DNA of 64,000 nucleotides, from the NCBI GenBank assembly GCA_018398805.1, contig JAGFBZ010002029.1, positions 34,998-98,997 of the forward strand. Reading direction: 5' to 3'. Under the pieces are notes generated by a model. That model had not been told where the DNA came from and ran no database searches. It saw nothing but the letters and a program-made list of their open reading frames with translations. The position numbers and the translations under genes were made by a program. Positions 35,036 to 46,829 of the stretch are shown here, one piece after another. Source of the DNA: Hirundichthys speculiger. Lineage: Eukaryota; Chordata; Actinopteri; Beloniformes; Exocoetidae. Position 1 is the first letter of the stretch, and the number at the start of each line of letters is the position of its first letter.

Positions 35036-38020
35036 CAGAACTTCAGCAGTCTGAGCAGGTCTGAGGACAAGACAAAAAGATGAGAAACATACAGCAAATC
35101 CTACACAGTTTCTTCCTTGAGGGATGAAAGTAAGGATGAGCCATTAACAAAGAGGACCAAATCAGGGTTAGGGAGAGGTGTGTCTCAGATCACGGGGGTG
35201 GGGCATACCATCCTCCACAGAGGGGGGCACGTCTTTCAGGGCTTCTGGTATGTGGGGAAAGGAGAAAAGTTCGGAGGATAAACAGATGAAATTGTCATCA
35301 ACTACCAGCCGCGCGGTTTTCTGGCATTGAGTCATTTCATTCATGGTCTGTTTATACATCTACAACAGGGAGAATAGAACACACCCTTATCGGGGGTAGG
35401 TTTCCAATCAGTTACACTGTCCCCTTGACAAACAAATTGTCCTAGCTCATGCCACTCTGCATCAGATGGCTTGGACAGTGGAACAAAAGGGGGGCTATCA
35501 GTGTGGGACAGAGACCACTGTCTCTGTTCCGGGGTTAATGAGACAGACAAAACACAGAAACATACATACAACACTTAACGTATCATCCATCCATCCATCC
35601 ATTATCTATACCCGTTTCATCCTCTGAAGGGTCACGGGGTTAACATATCATATATATAAATATATATCTATATACATACTTTTTTTGTAAAAGTGTCTCT
35701 CTTATTCTGGATCTTGGCCACCTGGACTAAAGAAAGATATGCAATGCAAATCCCCTTCCTTCATATAGTCTGAATTTAGTCGTGTCCTTGCACGACATAA
35801 ATTCATCCAATTTTCAGAGGTCAGGGGCCATCTCCAATTTTTTTTTTTTTGGTAAGCATATGATGGAGTGGTATAACTATGCTTTAACATGGTGTGTTCA
35901 TAATCACCTTCTTCAGGATGTGATAGGGTCTGAGTTATGTGGAGACCTTCAGCACCTGATGTGATTTTTAGCCTTAATATACATTAGGTCCCTTCCCAAA
36001 AGATTTATGGGACATAAATCTGACAGAATAAAGCTATGGTTAAAACTTCCTGTTTTTGGAGAAAAACAAGGAAGTGGTACAGTGAAAGTCTCTCTTTGGC
36101 GGTGACCAGATGCAGAAATTGAGAAAATTTAACGTCCTCTCAGAAGAGCAGGAAGGTCAAACACGATTTTAAACACAGGATGAGTCGTGCAGAATCTACC
36201 ATGAATGGTTCAGATACACCTGTTACATCCAAGTTAAAAACTGGAAAAAGACTTACAAACATCATTACAGAGAAAAATATAAGTTGTAGTATGTGTGTGT
36301 GTTTACTGCAGCTGCAGGTTTGTGTGTGTCTGTGATGTCTCACTTCTCCTTTCACGCGTCATCACATCCTCTGGGGTCGTCTCCTCCCCGCACGCCATCA
36401 GTCCACCCGGCCTCCCATGACAAAATCTCGAGCGGTTCCGGGACATTCACCGTTCCAATGTCCAGTTTGACCAGTTATGGCATTGGTCAAGTTCTCCAGG
36501 CTGCTAGTTGCCGTTACGTCTGTCAGCGGGGGCCGCGGCGGCGTCTGCCATGGCTCGCTGCTGATTCAGTCCCAGAGAGCAGCGTTAGTGTGGCTGTGTG
36601 AAGTTCTGAGTCCCTTGTGGTCGCCGATCTCTGCTTTTGTCAGACAGCACATTCTGTGCGTAACATGCATGTCTGTGAAGCTCATCCAGGTGTGTTTTAT
36701 CTAATGTCCACGTAAAGTTGATGAATTTGCGCAGCACCATCAGGTTTCAGTCCATCCATAATTGCAGAACACAGAAGCTTTCCAGGGCCCAGGAGGACCG
36801 GTACGATCATCAGGTCCAGCTAATCCAGAGTGTATTTTGGTGGTCCCAGCATGATCAGTCAGCCAACTCTGAGTGGTGGTTGAATATCTCCTCGGCCTTC
36901 AGTGGCCTGTCTCTGTCTCTGGGAGCGACAAACTGCGCTGGTTGTGTCAGCTCCAAAATTTTAATTTGGAGACGGTGAATGCGCTGGACCGACACGGGCA
37001 TCAGGCGACGCAGGAGGACCGGGAGAAAACTGGAGGCGGCAGCAGCGGAAGAGACGAGTCCAGATCCATGTGCAATTCAGTCGCAGTTTAGCCTGTATAG
37101 CAGGAGCAAAGACAGAAGAGATGAAACATCACTGATGTACGGATGCGGGGCTGAGAGCTGATCTGGCTTCCAGGTACTGATGCGTTATCAGTCCGTCCAG
37201 CCACATCTCTACTCAAGCCCCGTCGTCCTTCTAAATTTCATATACATGCTCAAAAAATTAAAAAAAAATCAAATCAAATAAAATCAACCTCTTCTAAAAA
37301 AAAAAAAAAAGAAAAAAATTAATAGGCACCTGTGGTGCTTCTCTATTTACCAATACCATCAGATCTGATTTTTTTTCTTTTCTCTTTTTTTTTTCAGGAC
37401 GTCCTATTCCTTTCAATACATTCCTTTACTTTCTAGATCTGAGTCGTACTGAGACTCTCACCCTCTGGAGATCCTAATTCTCTCAACCTTCATTTACACA
37501 TCCACACCCCGGGCCCATACTTCTTTGACATGTCTTTACCGGTTGGAGTATCTTGGAGGACTGTCTGGTTGAACAGATCTGTTACCATTTTCAGTCAGGA
37601 CGTCTCCTGCTGGCCTTTCTGCCTTCGTGATCCTTCACCGGCGCAAAAGTGCTAAAATGCCGCGTCTACTTGTCCTCTATTTTGCAATAAATGCTTCGTA
37701 GATACAATAGACTTATCCTTCAGACCGTATTTTATTTCCTAGGGTCGTTTAGGTCTGCAGATTCACCCTAATATCAGACCAGTCCTCTCAGATAGTCCTA
37801 AATTAAAAAGGAGCTCAACCTGTTGCCTCTGATCGGAGTTCTCCTAAGGAGGTCCGATGATTCCAGCGGTGTCCCGAAGTCGGAGCGGTTTCGTCCTGGT
37901 CCCTACATTATTTTCAATCGTGGTAGAGCTGAGGTAATTTGTCCTCACGGCGGCCAAAACCACCAGGGACCCCCTCTCCGACAAAGTTTCACTCGTGGAA
38001 TCCTGTTCCGTGACGCCAAA
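35036..38020 (-). other. Provirus interior without recognisable genes
   Basis: About 3 kb between the pol remnant and the 5' LTR. It contains a reversed GGAT-type short repeat at 35585-35645 (CCATCCATCC... GGGTCACGGGGT), A/T tracts near 37260-37320, and several short open frames without family support. Leader, gag and RT must be deleted or decayed beyond recognition here. Confidence 0.5.
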
Positions 38021-38552
38021 TGTTGTGGCAATTTTATTAATTGCACAAATTTAAAATTATAGATCCTTAACAAATGCAACAGCAGAGCTCAAAAACTTTT
38101 ATCCAGGTTTATTTCAGCTGAGCGCAACAGTGGGAGCACAGCCATGCAGCCTGTCGACTGGATGATTGCGCCCCCGGTAATCCACATTTACATCTCTTAT
38201 ATAGTAGTCTGAAAGAACAAAAGGCAATTTACATCTCTTACACAAGGAAGTCTAATTGACCAAATGGCAGGAACTGATTCAATCAATTTACATGTCCTAC
38301 AGCAAAGAAACCTTTGTTGATCAAAGGCAGGACTGGTTGATCAACATTTCGGTAGTGTGGAGACAGTCTTCCTCTCTGGGAAAGTTGTCACAATACACTG
38401 ATGAAGGTGAGCAACTTTCGTCTGGAAATGTTGATTGAAAAGGGAGCTTTGACACCTAGACAGAAGCATTCTGTATTCAAATTCTACCAGGACACTATTT
38501 CATCTGAGTTCTTTGTTATACTTAGCATTCTGTACTCAAATTTTCCACGACA
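38021..38552 (-). repeat. 5' LTR of the provirus
   Basis: 532 bp and nearly identical to the other LTR, with a few substitutions and small indels (for example GAAGGTGAGC versus GAAGGTGTTAGC). The sequence right after it on the minus strand begins TTTGGCGTCACGG (about 38020-38008). It fits a primer-binding site starting TGG, but the tRNA cannot be named with confidence. Confidence 0.88.
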
Positions 38553-38556
38553 AGCC

Positions 38557-39420
38557 TCACCGTGGGTTTTCATTCTAACTCTTGGGATGATTAGAAGGCC
38601 AGTACCAGAGGAGCCAATGCAGTGATTTTAGAACTGGTGTAATGTGTTCCCGCCCCCTAGTCTTTGTCAGCACACGAGCTCCTGAGTTCTGGAGTAGTTG
38701 TAGATTAGAAATGGTCTTTTTGGGGGAGACCAGAGAGCAGGGCATTACAGTAGTCTATATGACAGGAGATAAAAGCATCCATCAGCACCTCCATGTTAGC
38801 CTGAGAGAGAAATGGGCCGACTCTGGCTATATTCTTCAGATGATAAAAACCTATGTTTGTTACATTTTTGATATGAGGAATAAAATTAGCTCAGAGTCAA
38901 AAATTATGCCCAGGTTCTTTACACATTGTGCAGGTTTCAGATCCTGTAGTTTTAGTAAAAGTTTCTCTCTCTGGCCTTCAGGACCAATAACTAAAACCTC
39001 AGTTTTTTCCTGGTTGAGCTGTAAGAAGTTCTCTGCCATCCATGTCTTAATATCTAAAATGTAATTAAAAAGTGGATTAATTGGTCCTGTGTCATCAGGA
39101 CACGCCGATGTACAGCTGTGTATCATCTGCATAACTGTGGAAGCTGATGCCATGTCTCCTGATAACATCCCCAAGGGTAAGCATATACAGATTAAAAAGA
39201 ACTGGACCTAAGATTGACCCTTGGGGCACCCCACACTTAATTTTATACCTCCTGGAGGAGCATGTATCCATACTTACAAAGAAACATCGATCTGTGAGAT
39301 AGGAGCTGAACCAGTTAAGAACAGTACCAGAGAGGCCGACCAGGTTTCTGAGTCTGTTTAATAAAATGTGATGGTCTACTGTATCAAAGGCGGCACTAAG
39401 ATCCACTAAAACCAAAACTG
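38557..39420 (-). pseudogene. L2-type LINE reverse transcriptase remnant (continuation after provirus)
   Basis: This is the same LINE as 31930-32732. Minus-strand frames at 39415-39095 give LVDLSAAFDTVDHHILLNRL, a CGVPQGSILGPVLFNLY block and SYADDTQLY (catalytic YADD). The frame 39174-38860 continues with the KTEVLVIGPEG block. There is one frame change between them and stops before the 3' part. The subfamily differs from the copy at 58.9-61.7 kb. Confidence 0.8.
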
Positions 39421-39455
39421 TGAGTTTTGTGCATCTGTATTAAACCTGATGTCGA

Positions 39456-39488
39456 TTTTACACAGGTAAAGATTTTACCTGTGTAAAA
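39456..39488. repeat. Perfect 15-bp inverted repeat
   Basis: TTTTACACAGGTAAA at 39456-39470, then a 3-nt spacer, then its exact reverse complement at 39474-39488. It lies next to a GGGATAGCGGGTAGCGG stretch related to the short elements near 27.1 and 57.1 kb. Confidence 0.9.
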
Positions 39489-39767
39489 CCTAAAGTCGCT
39501 ATTAAGGGATAGCGGGTAGCGGGGGGTGGGGGGGGCTTTGTGGCTTCATCTGAAGCCACAAAACCTATTTGACCCTTATAATGACGATAACACAGTGTAT
39601 AAAGCTTTACATATAACTCAACACTGCTATACCAATTTATAATGTATTCAGAGGGACTTGAATCTAACCAAAAGCTTATTCCTGATATGTTTGGCAGTTT
39701 TTATTGTTTTTATTGCAAAAGGAGGTCACAAAATACTAACTAAATTTTAATTTCCAAATTTATTTTG

Positions 39768-40545
39768 TCATTAAGTATTGGGTCAAGGGAATACCGTGAT
39801 ATGGCAGCCCAAACCATCACTGATCCACCCCCATGCTGCACTCTGGGCATGCATCAGTCTGGGTGGTCTGCTTCTTTGGGGCTTTTTAACACCTTAACTC
39901 TCCCGGATGTGGGGAAAACAGTAAAGGTGGACTCAATACATGTTTCACATACTCCTTGCACCACTGAAACCAATGTTTGGCATTGGAACGAGTGACCAAA
40001 GGTTTGGCTATAGCAGCTCGGCCGTGTATACTGACCCTGTGGAGCTCCTGACGGACAGTTCTGGTGGAAACAGGAGAGTTGAGGTGCACATTTAATTCTG
40101 TCGTGATTTGGGCAGCTGTAGTTTTATGTTTTTTGGATACAATCCAGGTTAGCACCCAAACATCCCTTTCAGACAGCTTCCTCTTGGGTCCACAGTTAAT
40201 CCTGTTGGATGTGGTTCGTCCTTCTTGCTGGTATGCTGGCATTACCCTGGATACCGTGGCTCTTGATACATCACAAAGACTTTCTGTCTTGGTCACAGAT
40301 GCACCAGCAAGACATACACCAACAATTTGTCCTCTTTTGAACTCTGATATATCATCCATGATATTGTGTGCATTAGAATATTTGAGGCAAAACTGTGCTC
40401 TTACCCTGCTAATTGAACCTTCTCACTCTGCTCTTACTAGTGCTATGTGGAATTAATGAAGATTGGCCACCAGGCTGGTCCAATCTAGCCATGAAACCTC
40501 CCACACTAAAATGGCAGGTGTTTCAGTTTCATTCTCCAACCCCTG
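39768..40545 (-). pseudogene. Second Tc1-like transposon remnant, internally deleted
   Basis: The right end at 40518-40545, read on the minus strand, begins CAGGGGTTGGA and is followed by TA. The transposase start is at 40359, and 40359-39960 encodes two helix-turn-helix motifs with a GPKRKLSERD linker and TRTVRQELH. At about 39960 the frame runs past the CKEY block into a deletion. A catalytic-domain fragment with GGGSVMVWAA then appears at about 39830-39790. The catalytic Asp residues are missing and the left inverted repeat is absent. This family differs from the Tc1 element at 24.4-26.1 kb. Confidence 0.75.
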
Positions 40546-40804
40546 TATATTGCTCAGGTGCCATTGCATGAATTTTGAGACACGTAGCTGTCGGAAGAAA
40601 TTAGCTCAAGGCTCAACGTATTGATAAACAGAGTTTAAGAATGCCTGCATTTCCTCTGCTCATTGTCTTGTCCTGACAACGGCTGTCTTGTACAGAACAA
40701 TGCAAAGAAAAATGAACAATCTCAAATGACCACTGGATTGCCTATTGTGGAAGCAATGAAAACTTGATTTTCCACGTTGTTTGACTCCAAGGAAGCGCTA
40801 CTAG

Positions 40805-41796
40805 TGTAATGGACGTTAAGGTGACAGGGATAAAGGGGGGAAGAATGTCATTCAGACTCAGTATAGGTGGTATGGCAGTAATTTATTGAGCTGATTTTTA
40901 CTGGAATGTTTTTACTAGAGTTTTATGAAATCGAAGTGATTGCAGTGTTTTATTGCATGGTTTTATTTGAGTTGTGTTTTATGTTTGCTGTGGTCAGATG
41001 ACTTGAACTGTCAATGGACTAAAACTGCTCACCTGCCAAAACTGAGCCAAAGGTAATTGACAGATCGGGGTGTGGCTAATCAGCTCATGCCTGCCAGCTG
41101 TGTCGGACAGCTTATTAGGAAGCCTCAGCAGTCTGAAGCGAGAGGGAGAGCCGGGTGGAAGTTCTGGACTCGCGTTTGCCGACAGGACGTATCCTACAGC
41201 CTGGGAGAGGTGGCCTGCTCCGGACACTATTCAGCGCTCTCGAATATAGCGATTGAGGGAAGTGGTAACTTTTAATGTACAGCCTGTGATCCTTCACCCC
41301 CTGATTGCATGAACCGCATGTGCTGAATCTACCCCTTGTTCTGTGCCGAGGTTGGTGGAGTCGGAGGACCGGGACCGAGACAGATGCCCACACGTTTCTG
41401 AAGGCTGGCGTATCCGGGTGGAAAGCACTCGTCTGGTGAAGGGAGTCTTCAAGCACAGAACATTTTGACTGAGCTGCCACTATGGGAAGTCTTGTTGGAG
41501 TACGCTCCCCCACAGCTGATATATGGACAGACGCAGCGCTTCACAGAAACGGGACAGTGTATGCTGAATTCCAGCTGGCCCTGTTGCATTGGACTGGTGG
41601 ATGAACATTGAATAATAGATTTTACATTTTATTACTCTATTTAATACTCTATTGACTTTTATCTCAATTTTAGATTTTACAATTTTAATACTCTGTTTTA
41701 AAATTAGTGTCAATAAACTACGTTTATTTAGGAATCTCTGTCTTTGTGCTGTGTTGGTGTGGCTGGGAATCCGAACCTGTTTAATTGAGCTTTACA
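40805..41796 (+). repeat. 5' LTR of the Gypsy element
   Basis: 992 bp, TGTAATGGACG...GCTTTACA. It differs from the 3' LTR by scattered substitutions and small indels near 41360-41380, 41595-41650 and 41690. Open frames inside both LTRs are chance and appear twice because the LTRs are duplicates. Confidence 0.95.
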
Positions 41797-41800
41797 TTCT

Positions 41801-41820
41801 TGGCGTTGTCGGCAGGATTC
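41801..41820 (+). other. Putative primer-binding site of the Gypsy element
   Basis: TGGCGTTGTCGGCAGGATTC begins 4 nt after the 5' LTR. Gypsy elements prime reverse transcription here with a cellular tRNA. The tRNA identity was not determined. Confidence 0.6.
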
Positions 41821-41845
41821 CCTTTTCCACACCACACAGTAGAGG

Positions 41846-42867
41846 ATGGAAGATGAAAGTAGGGCTCAGCCTATGGCTGCAGAATCCGTTGAGCCTGGAG
41901 TATTGCAAGAAAATGGGGCCATGCCAGGAAATGCTCATGAACTACAGCGCCAGTGATAAATGCAATGATGATGCCTTGGTTTATGGGGGTCCCATGGATC
42001 CCAAAATTTAATGGTGACCAAAATAAGATGAGTTTTTCAGAATGGAATGGGCAAGTTCAGGCAATGCTGAGGGCACAAGGTCTAAATGAAGAACAGAAAA
42101 TTGATTTTATTTTTGGGGCTCTGGAGGGGGAGGCAAGGAAGGAAGTGCGGTTACTAGACCCAACCAAACGTAGAACTAGTGCAGCCATTCTGGAAGAGCT
42201 AAAAAGATTATATGGACGTGTAGTTCCAGTAGCCCAGCTGCGTGCACAGTTTTTTAAATGTCACCAGCAAGAGGAGGAAACTGTTGCAGCATATATTCTC
42301 AGGCTCAGGGAAATTTTCTCCTCATGGCGAGAGCAGGAACCAGATGGATCTGGCCAGGATGAAACAACCATGCAAGATCAACTTGTCCTGGGTTTGAGGC
42401 CTGGCCTGGTACAGCAGGAACTACAGCGCCAGGTGCGTAGAAACCCGAGAATGACCTTTAGTGAGGTGTCTAGTGAAGCCAGAGCATTGGTAGCAGAATG
42501 TAGAATGGAAGTTGCCTGTGCATCACGCATCACAACGCCACAGCCTCAACCAGCCATGACCACTAACTTGGAGGAGTGGAGGGAGACAGTAAGGGCTGAA
42601 CTAAAGAAAGAGATGCAAGATCAATTGTCTGTCCTTAAGGAGACTCTCCGAGAAGAGATTCAATGCAAATTGGCCCCACAAAATGCTCCAGTTGGGCACA
42701 GAGGTCCACCCCCGCCCCCTAGAGGCAGAGTTCAGGATGGTCCCTATGCTCCACCCCTCAGACAGAGGTTTGAGTGGGACTCACAGGGCCAACCCATTTG
42801 TAGAGGCTGCAGGGAAGCAGGCCATGTCCAGAGGCACTGCCCATGTGAGAGAAGGCAGTTAAACTAG
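41846..42867 (+). pseudogene. gag: Gypsy gag with zinc knuckle; N-terminal frame break
   Basis: A likely start at 41846 gives 36 codons that end at a TGA near 41954. The main gag frame (open from 41953, 304 codons) is in another frame, so a small indel near 41950 separates the two parts unless translation starts inside. The main part has a capsid-like region (FSEWNGQVQAML, then HQQEEETVAAYILRLREIF) and one CX2CX4HX4C knuckle at residues 283-296. Gag builds the particle and binds RNA. It ends at TAG 42865-42867, directly after a GTTAAAC heptamer. Confidence 0.8.
42858..42864 (+). promoter_or_regulatory. Candidate -1 ribosomal frameshift site (gag to pol)
   Basis: GTTAAAC stands in phase as G-TTA-AAC directly before the gag TAG. 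The -1 frame is open from 42849 and runs without a stop into pol. The same heptamer is known from arterivirus frameshift sites. Activity is inferred from position and frame only. Confidence 0.6.
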
Positions 42868-45800
42868 TAGCCCCAGCTGCTGAGAGCCAAGCAGTTGGGG
42901 AGCAAGATCAAAGAAATCAAACTAACAAACCATCCATGGTGGGACCATGTCCAGGGGTTGAAATATTGATTTCAGGAGGGAAAGTGCCCTGCTTGCTTGA
43001 CACAGGCTCACAAGTGACACTTTTTAGTGAATCTTTCTTTCAGAAATGGCTGAGTGGGGTGCAGAAGCAGAGCCCACAAGATCTCCACTGGCTTACCTTG
43101 AAGGCTGCCAATGGATTGCAGATCCCCTACACTGGTTATGCCATCTTAGATTTTTCGGTTGGGGGAGTAACCATACCAGGTAAAGGGGTCATCATAGTCA
43201 TGGACGAGTGTCTGAACTCTGAAAGAGGTATTCTGGGGATGAATGTTATTTCACACTGCTGGAAAGAACTGTTCCAGGTGGTTCATCCTGGGCTGACAGT
43301 GTTTGGTGCCACCATGTCCTCTGAGGCCAAAGGAGAGTGGGAACGTGCTTTTTCTGTCTGCAGCAGGGTGTCTCTGGCTGAACCACCAGATGAGCAGGTT
43401 AGAGTAGCCCGGCTGACCCGCCAAGACCCAGTCTATGTACCCCCAAACAGCGAGATGGTGCTCTGGACCCACCTTCATGGAACCAAGATCCCAGCGGATT
43501 TCTGTGCCTTGGTCGAGGGACCGGAAAGGGATGATGAGTGGCAAGTGGCACGGACTGTCACCCGGCTGGTAAGAGGACGCCTTCCCATACGGGTATGTAA
43601 CCTAAATCCTTACCACATCTTAATACCTCAACGGCGCCCCCTTGCACATGTGATACAGGTTGATCCAACCCAAATCTATGGGGAAAAGGACCTAGTGCTG
43701 AAGGCTTCAGACCCCGGTGTGGTAGAAGTGGATGTCCAGGTAAACCACATCAACCTAGAAGACCAACATCCGGTCACGCTACTGAAAGGTGAGGGGCTGA
43801 CAACAGAGCAACAGCAGAAGATGGACGCCCTGTTACAGCGATGGAAGGGGGTCTTTGCAGCAGGAGAGGAGGATTTTGGACGGACTAGTGCTGTTCACCA
43901 CTCAATTCCTACTGGCTCAGCACCACCTAGCAGAGACCGCTATAGGCCAATTCCACCTAGCCTCTACCCAGAGCTGAGAGGGCTCCTCCAAAACATGTTG
44001 GATAAGGATGTCATCAAGGAGAGCTCTAGCCCGTGGGCAGCACCAATCGTCCTAGTGAAGAAAAAGGATGGCTCATGGCGCTTCTGTGTGGATTATAGGA
44101 AGCTTAACGCGCTCACCCACAAAGATGCATACCCCTTACCCAGGATTGAGGAATCTCTTACCAGTTTAAAACAAGCCTCGTGGTACTCAACACTCGACCT
44201 CGCCAGTGGCTATTGGCAGGTGGAGGTGGATCCAAAGGATCATGAGAAAACTGCATTCACCACCCCCATGGGCCTCTATGATTTTCAAAGAATGCCTTTT
44301 GGTCTCTGCAATGCGCCAGCAACCTTTCAGCACTTAATGCAGCGGTGCCTGGGAGGACAGGTGAACGAGTCCCTCTTGATCTACCTGGATGATGTTGTTG
44401 TGTATTCTCTGGACTTTGAGACCCATATTGCACATCTCGAGCAAGTCTTTGGGAAGTTTGCAGCTCATGGCCTGAAGTTACAGCCTCATAAATGCCACCT
44501 GTTCCAGAGGAAAGTCACTTACCTTGGCCATGCCATCTCCAGCGATGGTGTATCCACTGACCTAGAAAAGACTGCTGTTGTAAGGGACTGGCCTATCCCT
44601 TTAACCATCAAACAGGTATGGTCATTCCTTGGGTTTGTGGGTTACTACCGGCGGTTTTTACGGGGCTTTTCTAAAATTGCAGCACCCCTGCATGCTCTGC
44701 TAGTAGGTACAGCCAGCCTGCAGAAAGGAAAAAGTGCCATTGATTGGACTCCAGACTGCCAGGCAGCATTTGACACCTTGAAGACTGCGTTGGTGAGTGC
44801 CCCAGTTCTGGCCTTTGCAGACTTTTCCAAGCCATTTCACCTGTACACTGACGCTAGCCTGGGAGGTTTGGGGGCTGTGCTAGCACAGGTACAGGAGGGT
44901 CGAGAGAGGGTAATTGCTTATGCCAGCAGAAGTCTAAACCCTAATGAGAGGAATGACCAGAACTACAGTTCTTTCAAACTGGAATTTTTGGCTCTCAATT
45001 GGGCTATCACTGAAAAGTTTAAAGACTATCTGTGGGGCAACACGTTCCTGGCATTTACAGACAATAATCCCCTTGTCCATTTGGATACAGCACATTTGGG
45101 GGCTACAGAGCAGCCATGGGTGGCCCAGTTGGCCAATTTTGACTTCGAACTGAAATATCGTCCTGGTATTTCCAACCGTAATGCTGATGCCTTGTCAAGA
45201 TTGCCACAGGAGACTGGCCACATCCAGCAGGCACATGTGACTGGGGAAATAGCAGCAGTGGAGCTGGAGATTCCCTCAGAAACTGGAGATGGGTGGAAGG
45301 ACTGGCAGGACAATCATCCAATCCTGGAACAGGTAAAGCGGTGGGTAGCAGCAGGGGACCTTGCAGGACCAGAGCGCCAGAAGACAAGCGAGCCCATGAT
45401 ACGACGCCTTCTGAGGGAATGGAGCAGACTTCATATCCAGGAGGGTGTGTTAAAGCGGAAAGCCCAAGACCGCCACTCTGGGTTGAGTCTCACCCAAGTT
45501 GTGGTACCCACCAACCGGGCCCGTGAGCTGGGGGAGAAGTACCACAGAACATCTGGCCGCATGGGTGTGGCTAAGATGGAAGGCTTACTAAGGGGAACCT
45601 TCTATTGGCCAGGGATGGGTGCTAACCTACAGGAATGGGCATCTGACTGCGCAGGCTGCATTCAGCAGAAAAGAGGCCAAGAGGTAAGGGCACCCATGGT
45701 GCCTATTTTTACATCATACCCCTTAAAGACTGTCTCAATGGATTATTTGTCTTTGGGTCACCATGGTGACGTATACCCCTATTTGCTGGTGATTACTGAT

Positions 45801-46052
45801 CTGTTCTCAAAGTATGGATGGGCCATTCCTACAAAAGACCAGACAGCAGCGACCACAACACGTGCTCTTTGGCGCCATCTTATCCAGCCATGGGGGTGCC
45901 CAGAACGCATCCTCACTGACCAAGGTGCAGCCTTTGAGTCAGGCCTGGTTGCACAATTGTGCAGCCTTTATGGATGTTCAAAAATCAGGACTACAGGCCT
46001 CAAGGAAATGGGGCCTGTGAAAGATTTAACAAGACTCTTTTGTCTCTCTTAG
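42861..46052 (+). pseudogene. pol: Gypsy pol: protease, RT, RNase H, integrase (truncated by frameshift)
   Basis: The frame is open from 42849; its first ATG is at 42936 and would give 1038 aa. Numbering from that ATG: protease DTGS at about 22; RT with the YLDD catalytic block at 483-486; RNase H with YTDAS at about 637; integrase zinc-binding HHCC region about 870-905; core Asp residues in SMDY (about 936) and LTDQG (about 995). Near 45990 the frame shifts, and the protein ends at 46052 with a nonsense tail before the third catalytic residue. That residue's block (GNGACERFNK) is in the frame 45959-46180. A second shift near 46150-46180 leads to the C-terminal frame. All other domains look whole. 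Confidence 0.88.
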
Positions 46053-46182
46053 GCGCACTGAGTCAAAAGGACCAAGTACACTGGCCGGATCATTTGCCCT
46101 CCCTCCTCCAGATGTACAATAACACCCCTCATGAGACAACAAGGTTGACCCCCCACTTCGACATGCCCGCCTCCCCATAGAA

Positions 46183-46791
46183 ATGGCTGTAGGAGCACCT
46201 CCGCTGACACAAAGACATGACTTGGAGGGTTGGGTTCACCAACACAACCAGTGCCTACAAAAGGTCTACCAACAGGTGGCACTAGCAACGAAAGAGAATA
46301 GGAGGCGAGACAAGGAAAGGTATGACCAGAGAGCAAAGCACCTCCCCTTGTTGCCTGGAGAAAGGGTGCTCTTGCGCAACTTCCGTTGCCAAGAACAGGG
46401 CAAACTGGCACCTCACTGGCAGCCCCAACCTTATGTGATCCTGGCTCAATCACGCCCAGGCCTGCCAGTCTTCCAGATCAGGCCAGAGGGTAAAGAAGGT
46501 CCCGTTAGGACAATTCACCGGAACCATCTCCGGCCTTGCCCTTGCAACCCCCCAGTGGAGCCACAAGCTCCAGAGACTGAAATGACTAACCCTGCCTTTT
46601 CTGCTGCTCAACTCCCCAGACCCTTATTTTTTGTGCCAACTGCAGCTCTTCCTCCTGCAACCCCAGGACAGAACAATGCAGTTGCACCTCCCCTAGGGAC
46701 ACCGGCAGGACGAGAGCCGATGGACATACTCCCCCTGAGGAGGTCAGTGAGAGAGAATAAGGGTAGGCCTCCAGATAGGTATAGACATTAG
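46183..46791 (+). pseudogene. Gypsy integrase C-terminal part, out of frame with pol
   Basis: A 202-codon frame begins with a helical region (HQHNQCLQKVYQQVALATKE). It continues with a GERVLLRN/PHWQPQPYVI-type small-barrel domain (GPY/F-like), as found after the integrase core of Gypsy elements. It ends in a Pro-rich tail with PDRYRH. The frame is open a little upstream of the ATG (from about 46150). A one-base shift separates it from the preceding integrase segment. Confidence 0.75.
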
Positions 46792-46829
46792 GACCTGGTC
46801 GGGACGACAGGTGAGAAAGGGGGGAGGAG

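Larger units (their letters stand above)
32733..38552 (-). mobile_element. Endogenous retrovirus (degenerate provirus) with paired LTRs
   Basis: A 5.8-kb provirus lies on the minus strand inside an L2 LINE. Two 532-bp LTRs (32733-33264 and 38021-38552) are nearly identical and have TG...CA ends. AGCC is duplicated at 32729-32732 and 38553-38556; a 4-bp duplication fits gamma/epsilon-type retroviruses. RNase H tail and integrase remnants lie between 35035 and 34129. The interior between 35.1 and 38.0 kb gives no recognisable gag, protease or RT core. Between 34.1 and 33.3 kb there is room for only part of env and none is recognised. The copy is clearly defective. Confidence 0.85.

Noticed and set aside
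36293..37161. Overlapping open frames in the GC-richer part of the provirus interior
   Set aside because: They lie on the strand opposite to the provirus and have no retroviral or host domain.
41115..41513. 132-codon minus-strand open frame, also at 47142-47630
   Set aside because: It lies in the two LTRs of the Gypsy element, so it is duplicated by construction. No protein family is seen.
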